A stretch of 31,298 bases of DNA from a virus. The stretch covers positions 1 through 31,298 of IMG/VR virus record IMGVR_UViG_3300006926_002033. One strand, given 5' to 3'. Every line of letters begins with the position of its first letter. The stretch's first letter is position 1. The position numbers and the translations under genes are program-made. This document shows, piece by piece, positions 8,109 to 15,532 of this stretch. The notes below the pieces were generated by a model, which did no database searches, was not told where the DNA came from, and saw nothing but the letters and a program-made list of their open reading frames with translations.

Positions 8109-8879
8109 ATGAACTTATCTGTATTACAAGGTAGATTATCTTCTCCAGAAAACGGCTATCAGGAAACACCAGTTGATTGGCACAGAGAGTTTAAGCTGTT
8201 AAATGAAGTGGGCTTATCACATGTAGAGTGGGTTATCACAAAAAATCAATTTTTTAATAATCCATTTTTCACTAATGACTTAGATAAGTTTTCTATTAGC
8301 GCTGTCTGTGCAGATAATGCAGTTGATAATAATATTTTTAATAGAGATTTTTTTATAGGAAGCATGTATCCGATTTGTGAAAAGAGCATAGCGCATGGAA
8401 TTGACACAGTAACACTTCCGCTGCTGGATGAGTCAAAAGTAGATACTGATGAGAAGAAGCAAAAGATAATCAGCTTGCTTATTGAGTGCTGCAAAAGATA
8501 TCCACAGCTTAGAATTAATATAGAGGCTGAGCTTGATTCGAAAAATTTACTAGACATTATCCTGTCTCATGAGAATTTAAAAGTTACATACGATACAGGA
8601 AATTTGACAGCTATGAACTTTGATCATGAAGAGTACATAGCTGAGACCTTTAATCACATCACTAATGTTCACTTAAAGGATAGAAAATTCAACAAAGGTG
8701 AATCTCAAATTTTATTTGAAGGAGATACTGACTTTGATGTGATTTTTAGCACACTATCTACATTAGGATATAAAGGTTTTTTTACATTGCAAGTTGCAAG
8801 AGAGAAACCTGGAAATGAAATTGATCATATAAAAAAAATAGCAAACACATTTAGGAGGATGTATGAACAATATTTTTAG
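8109..8879 (+). CDS. Sugar phosphate isomerase/epimerase, xylose-isomerase-like TIM barrel
   Basis: Predicted metal-dependent sugar isomerase or epimerase of the AP-endonuclease-2/xylose-isomerase fold. Metal ligands expected for the family are seen in NIEAEL (Glu), VTYDTGN (Asp), NVHLKDR (His) and the final strand FTLQVARE (Glu). The segment EGDTDFDVIFSTLSTLGYKG is the typical penultimate block. The 256-residue length is normal. The gene follows neuB after 4 bases and has a weak ribosome site; its end overlaps the next SDR by 17 bases, which itself has a strong AGGAGG inside this gene. It probably supplies or modifies a sugar for the island, but family members act on many substrates, so no specific reaction is claimed. 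Confidence 0.82.
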   Translation: MNLSVLQGRLSSPENGYQETPVDWHREFKLLNEVGLSHVEWVITKNQFFNNPFFTNDLDKFSISAVCADNAVDNNIFNRDFFIGSMYPICEKSIAHGIDTVTLPLLDESKVDTDEKKQKIISLLIECCKRYPQLRINIEAELDSKNLLDIILSHENLKVTYDTGNLTAMNFDHEEYIAETFNHITNVHLKDRKFNKGESQILFEGDTDFDVIFSTLSTLGYKGFFTLQVAREKPGNEIDHIKKIANTFRRMYEQYF

Positions 8880-9681
8880 ACTTGACGGGAAGATAGCATT
8901 AATTACTGGTGCAGGAGGGCTGCTTGGACCGAAACACGCAGAAGCGATTATTGAGTTTGGTGGCAAGGTCATTTTAACTGACCACCATTTAAATAGGGTT
9001 GAAGAAAAGGCATATCAGCTTAATGAGATGTACGGCGCAGGTAGTGCCACAGCTTATCACATGGATGTAACTGATCCACGGTCTGTACGAGCAGTTGTTG
9101 ATCACTGTGACAGGATTGATATTCTCATTAATAATGCAGCGAAAGATCCAAAAGTGAAGAAATCAGGGAGTTTGACACCAGAAAGCAGATTTGAAACGAT
9201 GACATCAGAGTATTGGCAGGAAGGAATTGATGCGGCGCTTAATGGTACATTTTACTGTTCGCAAGCAGTTGCAAACAAAATGATCCGCGATAATGTGAAG
9301 GGAGTAATACTCAATATCTCTTCTGATCTTGGCGTAATTGCGCCAGATCAACGAATATACAGAAAGCCAGGAACACCTGATCATCTGCAGAATGTAAAGC
9401 CAGTGACATACTCAGCTGCAAAGTGGGCAATTGTTGGAATGACAAAATATCTTGGTGTGTACTTTGCTCAGAAGGGAATCAGAGTTAACTGCTTGAGCCC
9501 GACAGGTGTCTACAATGACCATCCTGAAGAGTTTGTTGCTAAGTTATCAAACATTATTCCAATGGGTAGAATGGCAGACATTGATGAGTATAAAGGTGCA
9601 ATAGTATTCTTGTGCTCTGATGCTAGTTCTTACATGACAGGCGAGAACATGGTCATTGATGGTGGAAAGACAGTATGGTAG
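8863..9681 (+). CDS. Short-chain dehydrogenase/reductase (SDR), full-length classical type
   Basis: NAD(P)-dependent oxidoreductase with the classical SDR features: TGAGGLLG (15-22), LINNAAKD (NNAA at 90-93 in place of NNAG), serine of NISSDLG (around 153), Y183-x3-K187 (YSAAK) and C-terminal IDGGKTVW. The 272-residue length is normal, with a long substrate loop after the catalytic serine (about 158-181). Similar enzymes occur in bacterial O-antigen and capsule loci beside NeuA/NeuB-type genes. The AGGAGG at 8853-8858 strongly supports the ATG. It overlaps the upstream TIM-barrel gene by 17 bases and the downstream cupin by 7, so these three are likely made together. It is not a close copy of the shorter SDR at 2544. 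Confidence 0.9.
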   Translation: MNNIFRLDGKIALITGAGGLLGPKHAEAIIEFGGKVILTDHHLNRVEEKAYQLNEMYGAGSATAYHMDVTDPRSVRAVVDHCDRIDILINNAAKDPKVKKSGSLTPESRFETMTSEYWQEGIDAALNGTFYCSQAVANKMIRDNVKGVILNISSDLGVIAPDQRIYRKPGTPDHLQNVKPVTYSAAKWAIVGMTKYLGVYFAQKGIRVNCLSPTGVYNDHPEEFVAKLSNIIPMGRMADIDEYKGAIVFLCSDASSYMTGENMVIDGGKTVW

Positions 9682-10064
9682 AGACCGTCGCTCGATTCTT
9701 ACCAAGAAAGATCAACTTGTATATGAAACATGTTGACAAGGGCTGGGGCTGGGAGCGATGGATATGCAACGGCCCAGAGTATTGTGGAAAGCTTTTATTT
9801 TTTGAAGCTGACAAAAGATGCTCTTGGCACTATCATAAGCTAAAAGATGAGGTCTTTTATTTACAATCTGGCTTAGTGATCGTGAATTATTCAGAAGATG
9901 ATGATCTAGAAAATGCATCACAACAAATATTGAACCCAGGTGAAAATTTCCATGTCTATAGAGGTCTAAGACACCAGATGATAGCCCTTCAGGATTCAGA
10001 GTTGTTTGAATTTTCAACTCAGCATTTTGATGAGGATAGTCATAGAATAGTTAAGGGTGATTAG
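9675..10064 (+). CDS. Cupin-domain protein, sugar-metabolism type
   Basis: Single-cupin beta-barrel protein of 129 residues. Cupin motif 1 is visible as H52-Y-H54-x4-E59 in WHYHKLKDEVFYLQSG, and motif 2 as PGENFH with H93, followed by GLRHQM with H100. The upstream GWGWERWI resembles the KxWGxE beginning of sugar-isomerase or epimerase cupins such as the phosphomannose-isomerase type. This suggests a metal-bound sugar isomerase/epimerase, but a non-catalytic sugar-binding role cannot be excluded. The ATG lies inside the end of the SDR gene (7-base overlap). An internal Met17 could also serve as start, just before the conserved domain, but has no clear ribosome site. The tight packing ties it to the SDR and HAD genes. 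Confidence 0.8.
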   Translation: MVETVARFLPRKINLYMKHVDKGWGWERWICNGPEYCGKLLFFEADKRCSWHYHKLKDEVFYLQSGLVIVNYSEDDDLENASQQILNPGENFHVYRGLRHQMIALQDSELFEFSTQHFDEDSHRIVKGD

Positions 10065-10068
10065 TTTT

Positions 10069-10389
10069 ATGAAAAAAATATACTGTTTTGACATTGATGG
10101 TACAATTTGTACAATCACAGACGGTACGTATGAAGATGCTACACCCCATAAGGGAAGAATTGCAATGATCAATAGGCTTTACAATGAAGGACACATAATA
10201 AAGTATTTTACTGCAAGAGGGTCTACGACAGGGATAGATTGGTCTAAAGTTACAGAAAGCCAGCTGTCAGACTGGGGTGCTAAGCATCATGAGCTTCACT
10301 TCGGTAAACCACATTACGACATGTATATTGGTGATAAAGCGCTAAGTGATAAAGTATTTTTTGGAACGACAATATTTGAGGAATTTTAA
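10069..10389 (+). CDS. Small HAD-like phosphatase, capsule-biosynthesis type
   Basis: Haloacid-dehalogenase-fold protein, probably a phosphatase removing phosphate from a sugar intermediate. Motif I is D8-I-D10-G-T, motif II the T48 of YFTARG, motif III K80 in FGKPHYD, and motif IV YIGDKA with D89; many relatives have an extra Asp at the glycine of motif IV. The whole pattern, including TESQLSDWGAKHHEL before motif III, matches short HAD proteins common in polysaccharide loci. I chose ATG 10069, giving 106 residues, because AAGGG (10053-10057) lies 11 bases upstream; a GTG at 10057 in the same frame would sit on that site. The TAA overlaps the next ATG by one base. Confidence 0.85.
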   Translation: MKKIYCFDIDGTICTITDGTYEDATPHKGRIAMINRLYNEGHIIKYFTARGSTTGIDWSKVTESQLSDWGAKHHELHFGKPHYDMYIGDKALSDKVFFGTTIFEEF

Positions 10390-11243
10390 TGAGCATTCCA
10401 ACAATAGGAATAGTCGGCCAGGGCTTTGTAGGCTCAGCAATACGAGTAGGCCTTGAGAATTTTTATGAAATTCTAACGTATGATTTAGACGAGACAAAGT
10501 GTAACTCAACACATGAAGATGTGTGCTTGAAAAGTGATATAGTTTTTATTTGTCTTCCTACGCCTATGCGCACATCAGGTGAATGTGACACCCGGATACT
10601 TGAACGTGCAATTAATAAAATAGAGAGTGTATGTTTTAAGTCGTATGAAACAAATAATCCAATACTTGTTATAAAATCAACAATTCCTCCAGGCACAACT
10701 GAAAGAATAAATAAAAATTGTAAGTTATCTGTTTGTTTCAGCCCAGAATTTTTAACAGAAGCAAATTCTTTTGATGACTTTAAAAATCAGACGAGAATTA
10801 TTATAGGTGGGCCCCGTCCAGAAACAGGAAAAGTAAAGCAGATGTTTAGACGTGCATTTCCTGAGATTCCGATAATTAAGACAGGATCAAATACTGCAGA
10901 GACTGTTAAGTATTTTATTAATTGTTTCTTGGCTACAAAAGTTATATTTGCAAATGAAATGTATGATATATGCTCTGCTGCAGGAATTGACTTTGATAAA
11001 GTTACAGAGTACGCATTATATGACAAGAGAATTGGGAGTAGCCACTTGATGGTACCAGGCCCAGATGGTGATAGGGGATTTGGTGGCCACTGTTTTCCAA
11101 AGGACATGGAAGCCTTGATCTACTTTGCCAAGCAGATGTCTATAGATCCAAAACTTTTAAAAAATGTATTGGATAAAAATGATTCATTGAGAAAAAATAG
11201 AGACTGGGAAGTAATGAAAGGCCGGGCAGTAAGTGACGACTAG
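10389..11243 (+). CDS. UDP-glucose/GDP-mannose dehydrogenase-family protein, short form
   Basis: NAD-dependent four-electron oxidation of a nucleotide sugar to a uronic acid is the family reaction. The N-terminal Rossmann fold shows G10-Q-G12-F-V-G15. Catalytic residues appear present: SPEFLTE with E119, K173 and N177 in ETVKYFINCF, and the nucleophile C234 with D238 in GFGGHCFPKD. Typical enzymes are ~390-450 residues; this one stops at 284, shortly after the central helix, so the C-terminal nucleotide-sugar-binding domain is missing. The stop is followed by an intact overlapping gene, so I see a compact protein, not an obvious frameshift. GAGGA upstream supports the ATG, which overlaps the HAD stop. 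A changed substrate or assembly with another subunit is possible. Confidence 0.88.
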   Translation: MSIPTIGIVGQGFVGSAIRVGLENFYEILTYDLDETKCNSTHEDVCLKSDIVFICLPTPMRTSGECDTRILERAINKIESVCFKSYETNNPILVIKSTIPPGTTERINKNCKLSVCFSPEFLTEANSFDDFKNQTRIIIGGPRPETGKVKQMFRRAFPEIPIIKTGSNTAETVKYFINCFLATKVIFANEMYDICSAAGIDFDKVTEYALYDKRIGSSHLMVPGPDGDRGFGGHCFPKDMEALIYFAKQMSIDPKLLKNVLDKNDSLRKNRDWEVMKGRAVSDD

Positions 11244-12135
11244 TTTAGTGACAGGAGGCTGTGGTTTTATAGGAGGGCATATTGTTGATAGGTTAGTTTC
11301 CCTCGGCCACCACGTCACTGTTATAGATGATTTGTCTGCACCAGAAAATGAAGATTTTTACTTCAATAAAGATAAATCAAGTGTAGCGTACGTGATCAAA
11401 GATGTGTCAGAAGATGATTGTAATGAGTATTTTTCTGGTGTTGACTATGTTTTTCATCTGGCGGCAAGAAGTCGAATCCAACCGACCATAGACGATCCAG
11501 AGCAGTGTTTTAGGGTGAACGTTCTAGGCACACAGAGGGTCCTGGAGTGGTCCAGGATGTCCGGTGTGAAGAAACTTGTATATTCAGGTACGTCATCATT
11601 GTATGGTAAACAGAATCCAATTCCGTTCACTCCAAACATGCCCGCGCACTGTCTTAATCCGTACTCGATGTCAAAGTGGATGGGTGAGCAAGTTTGTGAG
11701 CTATACTTTCAACTGTACGGATTGCACAGTATTGTCTTGCGATATTTTAATGTTTACGGCCCTAGGGAACCGCTAAAAGGCCAGTACGCACCGGTGATCG
11801 GACTTTTTAAACGCCAAGAGGCAAATGAAGAGCCGATAACACTTGTTGGAAACGGTCTTCAAAGAAGAGACTTTACGTACATTGATGATGTTGTCGATGC
11901 AAATATGTGTGCAATAGGCGCAGATGGAATTAAACACGGTGTTTATAATGTGGGAACAGGAAGAAATTATCCGATAATTGAGATTGCACACATGATAAAA
12001 AGAAAAAGTTCAATTGTTCACATCCCATCCAGACCAGCCGAGGTCAGAGAGACGCTAGCAGATATTGAATCTACGATAAGAGATCTTGGATGGGCACCGA
12101 AGTTTAAGTTGAGGGACACAGTAAATTCTTATTAA
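11233..12135 (+). CDS. NAD-dependent nucleotide-sugar epimerase/dehydratase (extended SDR)
   Basis: Extended SDR of 300 residues acting on a nucleotide sugar, for example UDP-GlcNAc or UDP-uronate C4 epimerisation. It shows TGGCGFIGG (7-15), the acidic IDDLS near 31-35, HLAARS (75-80), catalytic serine in YSGTSSLYG (117-125), Y144-x3-K148 (YSMSK), RYFNVYGPRE and the substrate-binding RRDFTYIDDVVDA. The start is GTG, overlapping the end of the UDP-sugar dehydrogenase by 11 bases; this pairing of dehydrogenase and epimerase is common in uronic-acid sugar pathways. The protein ends early after LRDTVNSY, slightly shorter than most relatives. It closes the sugar island; a short A/T-rich gap with a weak hairpin follows. 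Confidence 0.9.
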   Translation: MTTSLVTGGCGFIGGHIVDRLVSLGHHVTVIDDLSAPENEDFYFNKDKSSVAYVIKDVSEDDCNEYFSGVDYVFHLAARSRIQPTIDDPEQCFRVNVLGTQRVLEWSRMSGVKKLVYSGTSSLYGKQNPIPFTPNMPAHCLNPYSMSKWMGEQVCELYFQLYGLHSIVLRYFNVYGPREPLKGQYAPVIGLFKRQEANEEPITLVGNGLQRRDFTYIDDVVDANMCAIGADGIKHGVYNVGTGRNYPIIEIAHMIKRKSSIVHIPSRPAEVRETLADIESTIRDLGWAPKFKLRDTVNSY

Positions 12136-12138
12136 AAA

Positions 12139-12158
12139 AATAACATTTTCTCGTTATT
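12139..12158. repeat. Short A/T-rich inverted repeat after the sugar island
   Basis: A 6-bp stem (AATAAC paired with GTTATT) encloses an 8-base loop in the 41-base gap between the epimerase stop and the nuclease start. It is preceded by an A-run and followed by TATTAATT. It is too weak to call a terminator with confidence. It is worth recording because a longer hairpin lies on the other side of the nuclease gene. The GAGGA at 12166-12170 downstream is the nuclease ribosome site. Confidence 0.3.
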
Positions 12159-12176
12159 ATTAATTGAGGAAATTAC

Positions 12177-13022
12177 ATGGAAGATAATAAAGTTACTGCA
12201 ACATTTCCAACAGGAAAGTCACACATCTCTTTCTCTGAATTAAAGATATGGAAGGAGTGCACGTATAGACACAAGCTTGCTTATATTGACAAGCTTGATG
12301 TATTTGAGCCTTCACCGTACTTAGACTTTGGGACTGCAGTTCATGAAGGCTGCGAGTCTCTCTTGACGACAAAGTCTGTTGACAAGGAGAAGATACTTTC
12401 AGAAGTTAGAAGTGCTTGGGATAAAAATGGGTTTGGTAAGCCAGAGTGGTATGAAAAAATGCCAGGTTGGTATAAGCATGAGCCCGTTGATGTCTGGTGC
12501 ACTTGGGCATTAAACATGTGGGATGAAGTACCACAGTTCTTAGATAAAACATTCCCTGGCTGGGAGTGCTTTAAAGCTGAGGAAGCATTATACGAACCAA
12601 TTGAGGAAAAGGATCTGACATTCAAGGGGTTTGTTGACGCCATTATAAAGGTACCTAAGAAACGAGGCACAGGTTTCAACTATTGGATAATTGATTGGAA
12701 GACTTCACAATCATACGGATGGAGAAGACAAAAGAAACAGGATATCTTGATGACAGCGCAATTGATTCTCTACAAGTACTTTTGGTCAAAAAAGCATGAC
12801 ATATCACTAAGTGACATACGCTGTGGCTTCATTCTTTTAAAGCGCGGAGGAAAACCAGGAAAGATATGCGAGCTGGTTGATGTATCAGTCGGACCTAAGT
12901 CTCTAGCAAAAGGGATAAAGATAATGAACGACATGATCTCTGCAGTGCGAAGAGGAATCGCGCTAAAGAATAGAAATAGCTGCACATATTGTCCTTTTTA
13001 TGGCACAGAACACTGCACGTAG
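12177..13022 (+). CDS. PD-(D/E)XK nuclease, Cas4/AddB-like with putative Fe-S cluster
   Basis: Predicted RecB-family DNA exonuclease for phage replication, recombination or host DNA degradation. The nuclease core is readable: the start-of-core SHISFSELKIWKECTYRH, GTAVHE with H56, D154 in FKGFVDAI, D173-W-K175 in WIIDWKTS, and Q195-x3-Y199. Four cysteines are placed as in Cas4/AddB iron-sulfur nucleases: C28, then C269, C272 and C280 in the C-terminal CTYCPFYGTEHC. The 281-residue length fits stand-alone phage exonucleases of this type. GAGGA lies 6 bases before the ATG. It is flanked by intergenic gaps on both sides, each with an A/T-only hairpin, so it may be a separate transcription unit. 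No CRISPR repeats or other cas genes are nearby. Confidence 0.88.
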   Translation: MEDNKVTATFPTGKSHISFSELKIWKECTYRHKLAYIDKLDVFEPSPYLDFGTAVHEGCESLLTTKSVDKEKILSEVRSAWDKNGFGKPEWYEKMPGWYKHEPVDVWCTWALNMWDEVPQFLDKTFPGWECFKAEEALYEPIEEKDLTFKGFVDAIIKVPKKRGTGFNYWIIDWKTSQSYGWRRQKKQDILMTAQLILYKYFWSKKHDISLSDIRCGFILLKRGGKPGKICELVDVSVGPKSLAKGIKIMNDMISAVRRGIALKNRNSCTYCPFYGTEHCT

Positions 13023-13026
13023 TTTA

Positions 13027-13056
13027 AAAATTATTATCATGAGTTATAATAATTTT
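13027..13056. repeat. Perfect 11-bp A/T-only hairpin with embedded TATAAT
   Basis: The left arm AAAATTATTAT (13027-13037) and right arm ATAATAATTTT (13046-13056) are exact reverse complements around an 8-base loop CATGAGTT. It sits in the 58-base gap after the nuclease gene. The right arm ends in TTTT, so it could be a weak terminator. It also contains TATAAT at 13045-13050, a match to a bacterial -10 box, though no good -35 (only TTTAAA-like sequence) is seen. The ribosome site AAGGGG for the glycosyltransferase lies just downstream (13066-13070). Terminator, promoter and operator are all possible. Confidence 0.5.
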
Positions 13057-13080
13057 AATTCAGTAAGGGGTTATCAATAG

Positions 13081-14340
13081 ATGACTGAAAATGGGAAGCT
13101 TAAAGTTTTGGTTTTGTCTGATCACGCGTTATCAACAAGCGGCGTTGGAACGCAAACTAGACACTTAATTAATGGTCTTTTGGAAAAAAACAAGTGGTCA
13201 TTCAGACAGTTTGGCGCTGCACTAAAGCATAATGACTACAAGACAATTGTTGTTAATGAAGACTTTATTATTAAACCAATTGATGGGTTTGGATCACCTG
13301 AAGTTATACGTGTGGCTCTCGCGACAGAAAAACCAGACATTATGTTCATTTTCACAGATCCAAGATTTTTTACGTGGCTTTTTGATATAGAGGATGAGAT
13401 ACATCAAATATGTCCAATTGTCTGGTGGCATGTTTGGGACAACTATCCATATCCCGAATTCAATAATTCCTATTATGATGCTACGGATAAGATTAACTGT
13501 CATTCACACATGACATACAAGATGATCAAAGAGAACGGTAGGCATGCTGACAAGACATCTTTTATACCTCATTCGATTCCAAATGAATTGTTTCATAAAC
13601 TTTCAGACGAGGATATTGAAAAACACAAGAAGAATCTATTTGGTGACAGGAATGATAAGTTTACAGGAATATGGGTTAATAGAAATGCAAAAAGAAAGAG
13701 ACCAAATGATGTTCTTGAGTCGTGGAAATTATTTCTAGATAAGTTAGAAGAGGACGAAGGCCACCGCTCTGCTAAGCTGATAATGCACACAGATCCGTTG
13801 GACGGTGAAGGCCCGAACTTATTCGTAGTGTGTGAGATGCTGGGTATTGTTGATAACGTTTTCTTTTCAAGAGACAGACTTGACTTTGAAAAAATGAATG
13901 TTCTGTATAATGTTTCTGACTTTTGCATAAATATTTCATATGCAGAGGGCTTCGGATTGTCAACACTTGAGTCGATGATGACCGGAACACCGATAATCGC
14001 TGCTAAAACAGGTGGTTTGACCAGACAGGTAACAGATCACAGGGATCAAACAGAAAATGGTGTTGCATTGGATATTGATACTACCGTGATGGTGGGTAGT
14101 CAAACAGTCCCTTACATCTATGAGGATTATGTCTCTAATGAGAACACTGCGAAAGCTATAAGATCGCTGTACGACGAAATTCAAGACGAAACCAGAAAAA
14201 GAATTTTGAGTGAAAAAGTTTTAAGTTACGCGACGACAGAGTTTAATTATCAGAAAACTATTGATTTGTGGCACGAAAGTATGTTGGATGCTATCGAAAA
14301 ATTTAAAGATAGAGAGAGCTGGTCTAAGAAGACGTTTTAA
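13081..14340 (+). CDS. GT-B glycosyltransferase, family 4-like
   Basis: Retaining glycosyltransferase that would transfer a sugar from a nucleotide donor to an unknown acceptor. The N-terminal domain has the glycine loop STSGVGTQTRHL near residues 19-30. The C-terminal domain carries the family signature YAEGFGLSTLESM with E289 and E297 forming the EX7E motif, followed by GTPIIAAKTGG. The 419-residue length is normal for GT4 enzymes. No membrane segment or signal peptide is apparent, so it should act in the cytoplasm. It follows the nuclease gene after a 58-base gap with a hairpin and its own ribosome site, and is followed at once by a second GT-B gene, so the two likely act in sequence. Confidence 0.87.
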   Translation: MTENGKLKVLVLSDHALSTSGVGTQTRHLINGLLEKNKWSFRQFGAALKHNDYKTIVVNEDFIIKPIDGFGSPEVIRVALATEKPDIMFIFTDPRFFTWLFDIEDEIHQICPIVWWHVWDNYPYPEFNNSYYDATDKINCHSHMTYKMIKENGRHADKTSFIPHSIPNELFHKLSDEDIEKHKKNLFGDRNDKFTGIWVNRNAKRKRPNDVLESWKLFLDKLEEDEGHRSAKLIMHTDPLDGEGPNLFVVCEMLGIVDNVFFSRDRLDFEKMNVLYNVSDFCINISYAEGFGLSTLESMMTGTPIIAAKTGGLTRQVTDHRDQTENGVALDIDTTVMVGSQTVPYIYEDYVSNENTAKAIRSLYDEIQDETRKRILSEKVLSYATTEFNYQKTIDLWHESMLDAIEKFKDRESWSKKTF

Positions 14341-14348
14341 GGTTGAAT

Positions 14349-15524
14349 ATGAAAGTTTTATTAAGAGCACCGCTACTAACTAACAGCGGATATGGTGTAC
14401 ACTCTCGACAAATATTCGAGTGGCTAGTCGGTAGAAATGATGTTGACTTGCACACAGAGTGTTTGATGTGGGGACACTGTTCGTGGCTGATCAATACAGA
14501 CTTACACGGAGGTTTAATAGGGCAGATAATGCATCACTCCCGTCCAATAGAGAAAGGTCAAAATTTCGATGTGTCTTTTCAGGTGCAGCTTCCAAACGAG
14601 TGGGATCCAAATTTAGCTAAAAAAAATATTGGTGTATCTGCATTTGTTGAAACAGATCGTTGTAATCCTGAGTGGATCAATCACTGTAATAAAATGAGCA
14701 GAGTCATAGTTCCGTCGACATTTACAAAAAACGTCGCTGTAAGGTCTGGGAAGCTGTCAACACAAATTGATGTTGTTCCTGAGTGGTATAATCACAGTAT
14801 TATTAAAAAGTCAGCATGTGATAAAATAGCTAAATCTGATAAAAGATATAAGTTCAACACGAGATTTAATATCATGATAATGGGTCTGCTAACAAGCATG
14901 AATACAAATGATGATAGAAAAAATTTAGTTAACACAATTAAATGGATAATTGAGACGTTTAGCGGCAATAAAGATGTTGGAATTGTCCTTAAGACAGGCT
15001 TAGGCCGGGATACTGTACAGGACAAATTGATATGCGAGGCCAACATAAGAAAGATAGTTGACGAGTTCAGAAAATCAAGCTTATTTCCCAAGATTCACTT
15101 TTTGCATGGACATATGCAACCCAATGAACTAGGTGCACTTTATACTTCATCAGGTATAAAAGTTTTTGCATCTGCAACTAGAGGAGAGGGATACGGTCTG
15201 CCAATAATTGATGCGGCAGCAGCAGGAATTCCAATTATAGCAACAGGCTGGTCTGGACATTTTGAGTTTTTAGATCGTGACTTAGTGAGTTGTGTAGACT
15301 ACAAGCTTAATGAGATAGCAAAATCAAGAGTTGACAATTCAATATTTTTAGATGGGTTCCGGTGGGCAGAACCTGATAGAGATAGTTTTTGCAATGCACT
15401 AACTGACATTTATGAAAACTATAAAATTGCAAAGGGCAAAGCAAATAAATTGAAGAAAAAAATAGTACCAGGCTTCCATAAAGAGAACATTAAGAAGTTA
15501 TATGATAAAATTCTGGATGAGTAG
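14349..15524 (+). CDS. GT-B glycosyltransferase (second of a pair)
   Basis: Predicted cytoplasmic glycosyltransferase of 391 residues. The N-terminus has LLTNSGYGVHSRQIFEWL, a donor/acceptor glycine loop, and the C-terminal domain has TRGEGYGLPIIDAAAAG with E280 and D288 (EX7D variant) followed by GIPIIATGWSGHFEF. I chose ATG 14349 because AAGG at 14339-14342 is well placed; a TTG six bases upstream in the same frame is a less likely start. It begins 8 bases after the first glycosyltransferase. Possible targets are the virion surface, host glycans or modified phage DNA; T4-like phages do use glycosyltransferases on DNA, but nothing here proves that. The two proteins share fold but not close sequence. 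Confidence 0.86.
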   Translation: MKVLLRAPLLTNSGYGVHSRQIFEWLVGRNDVDLHTECLMWGHCSWLINTDLHGGLIGQIMHHSRPIEKGQNFDVSFQVQLPNEWDPNLAKKNIGVSAFVETDRCNPEWINHCNKMSRVIVPSTFTKNVAVRSGKLSTQIDVVPEWYNHSIIKKSACDKIAKSDKRYKFNTRFNIMIMGLLTSMNTNDDRKNLVNTIKWIIETFSGNKDVGIVLKTGLGRDTVQDKLICEANIRKIVDEFRKSSLFPKIHFLHGHMQPNELGALYTSSGIKVFASATRGEGYGLPIIDAAAAGIPIIATGWSGHFEFLDRDLVSCVDYKLNEIAKSRVDNSIFLDGFRWAEPDRDSFCNALTDIYENYKIAKGKANKLKKKIVPGFHKENIKKLYDKILDE

Positions 15525-15532
15525 AGAAAAAT

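Noticed and set aside
11576-11776. Small + strand frame inside the epimerase gene
   Set aside because: Out-of-frame shadow with cysteine-rich, low-information sequence and no ribosome site.
12177-13022. CRISPR-associated Cas4 interpretation of the nuclease
   Set aside because: No repeats, cas1/cas2 or other cas genes are seen; stand-alone RecB-like nucleases of this form are common in T4-like phages.
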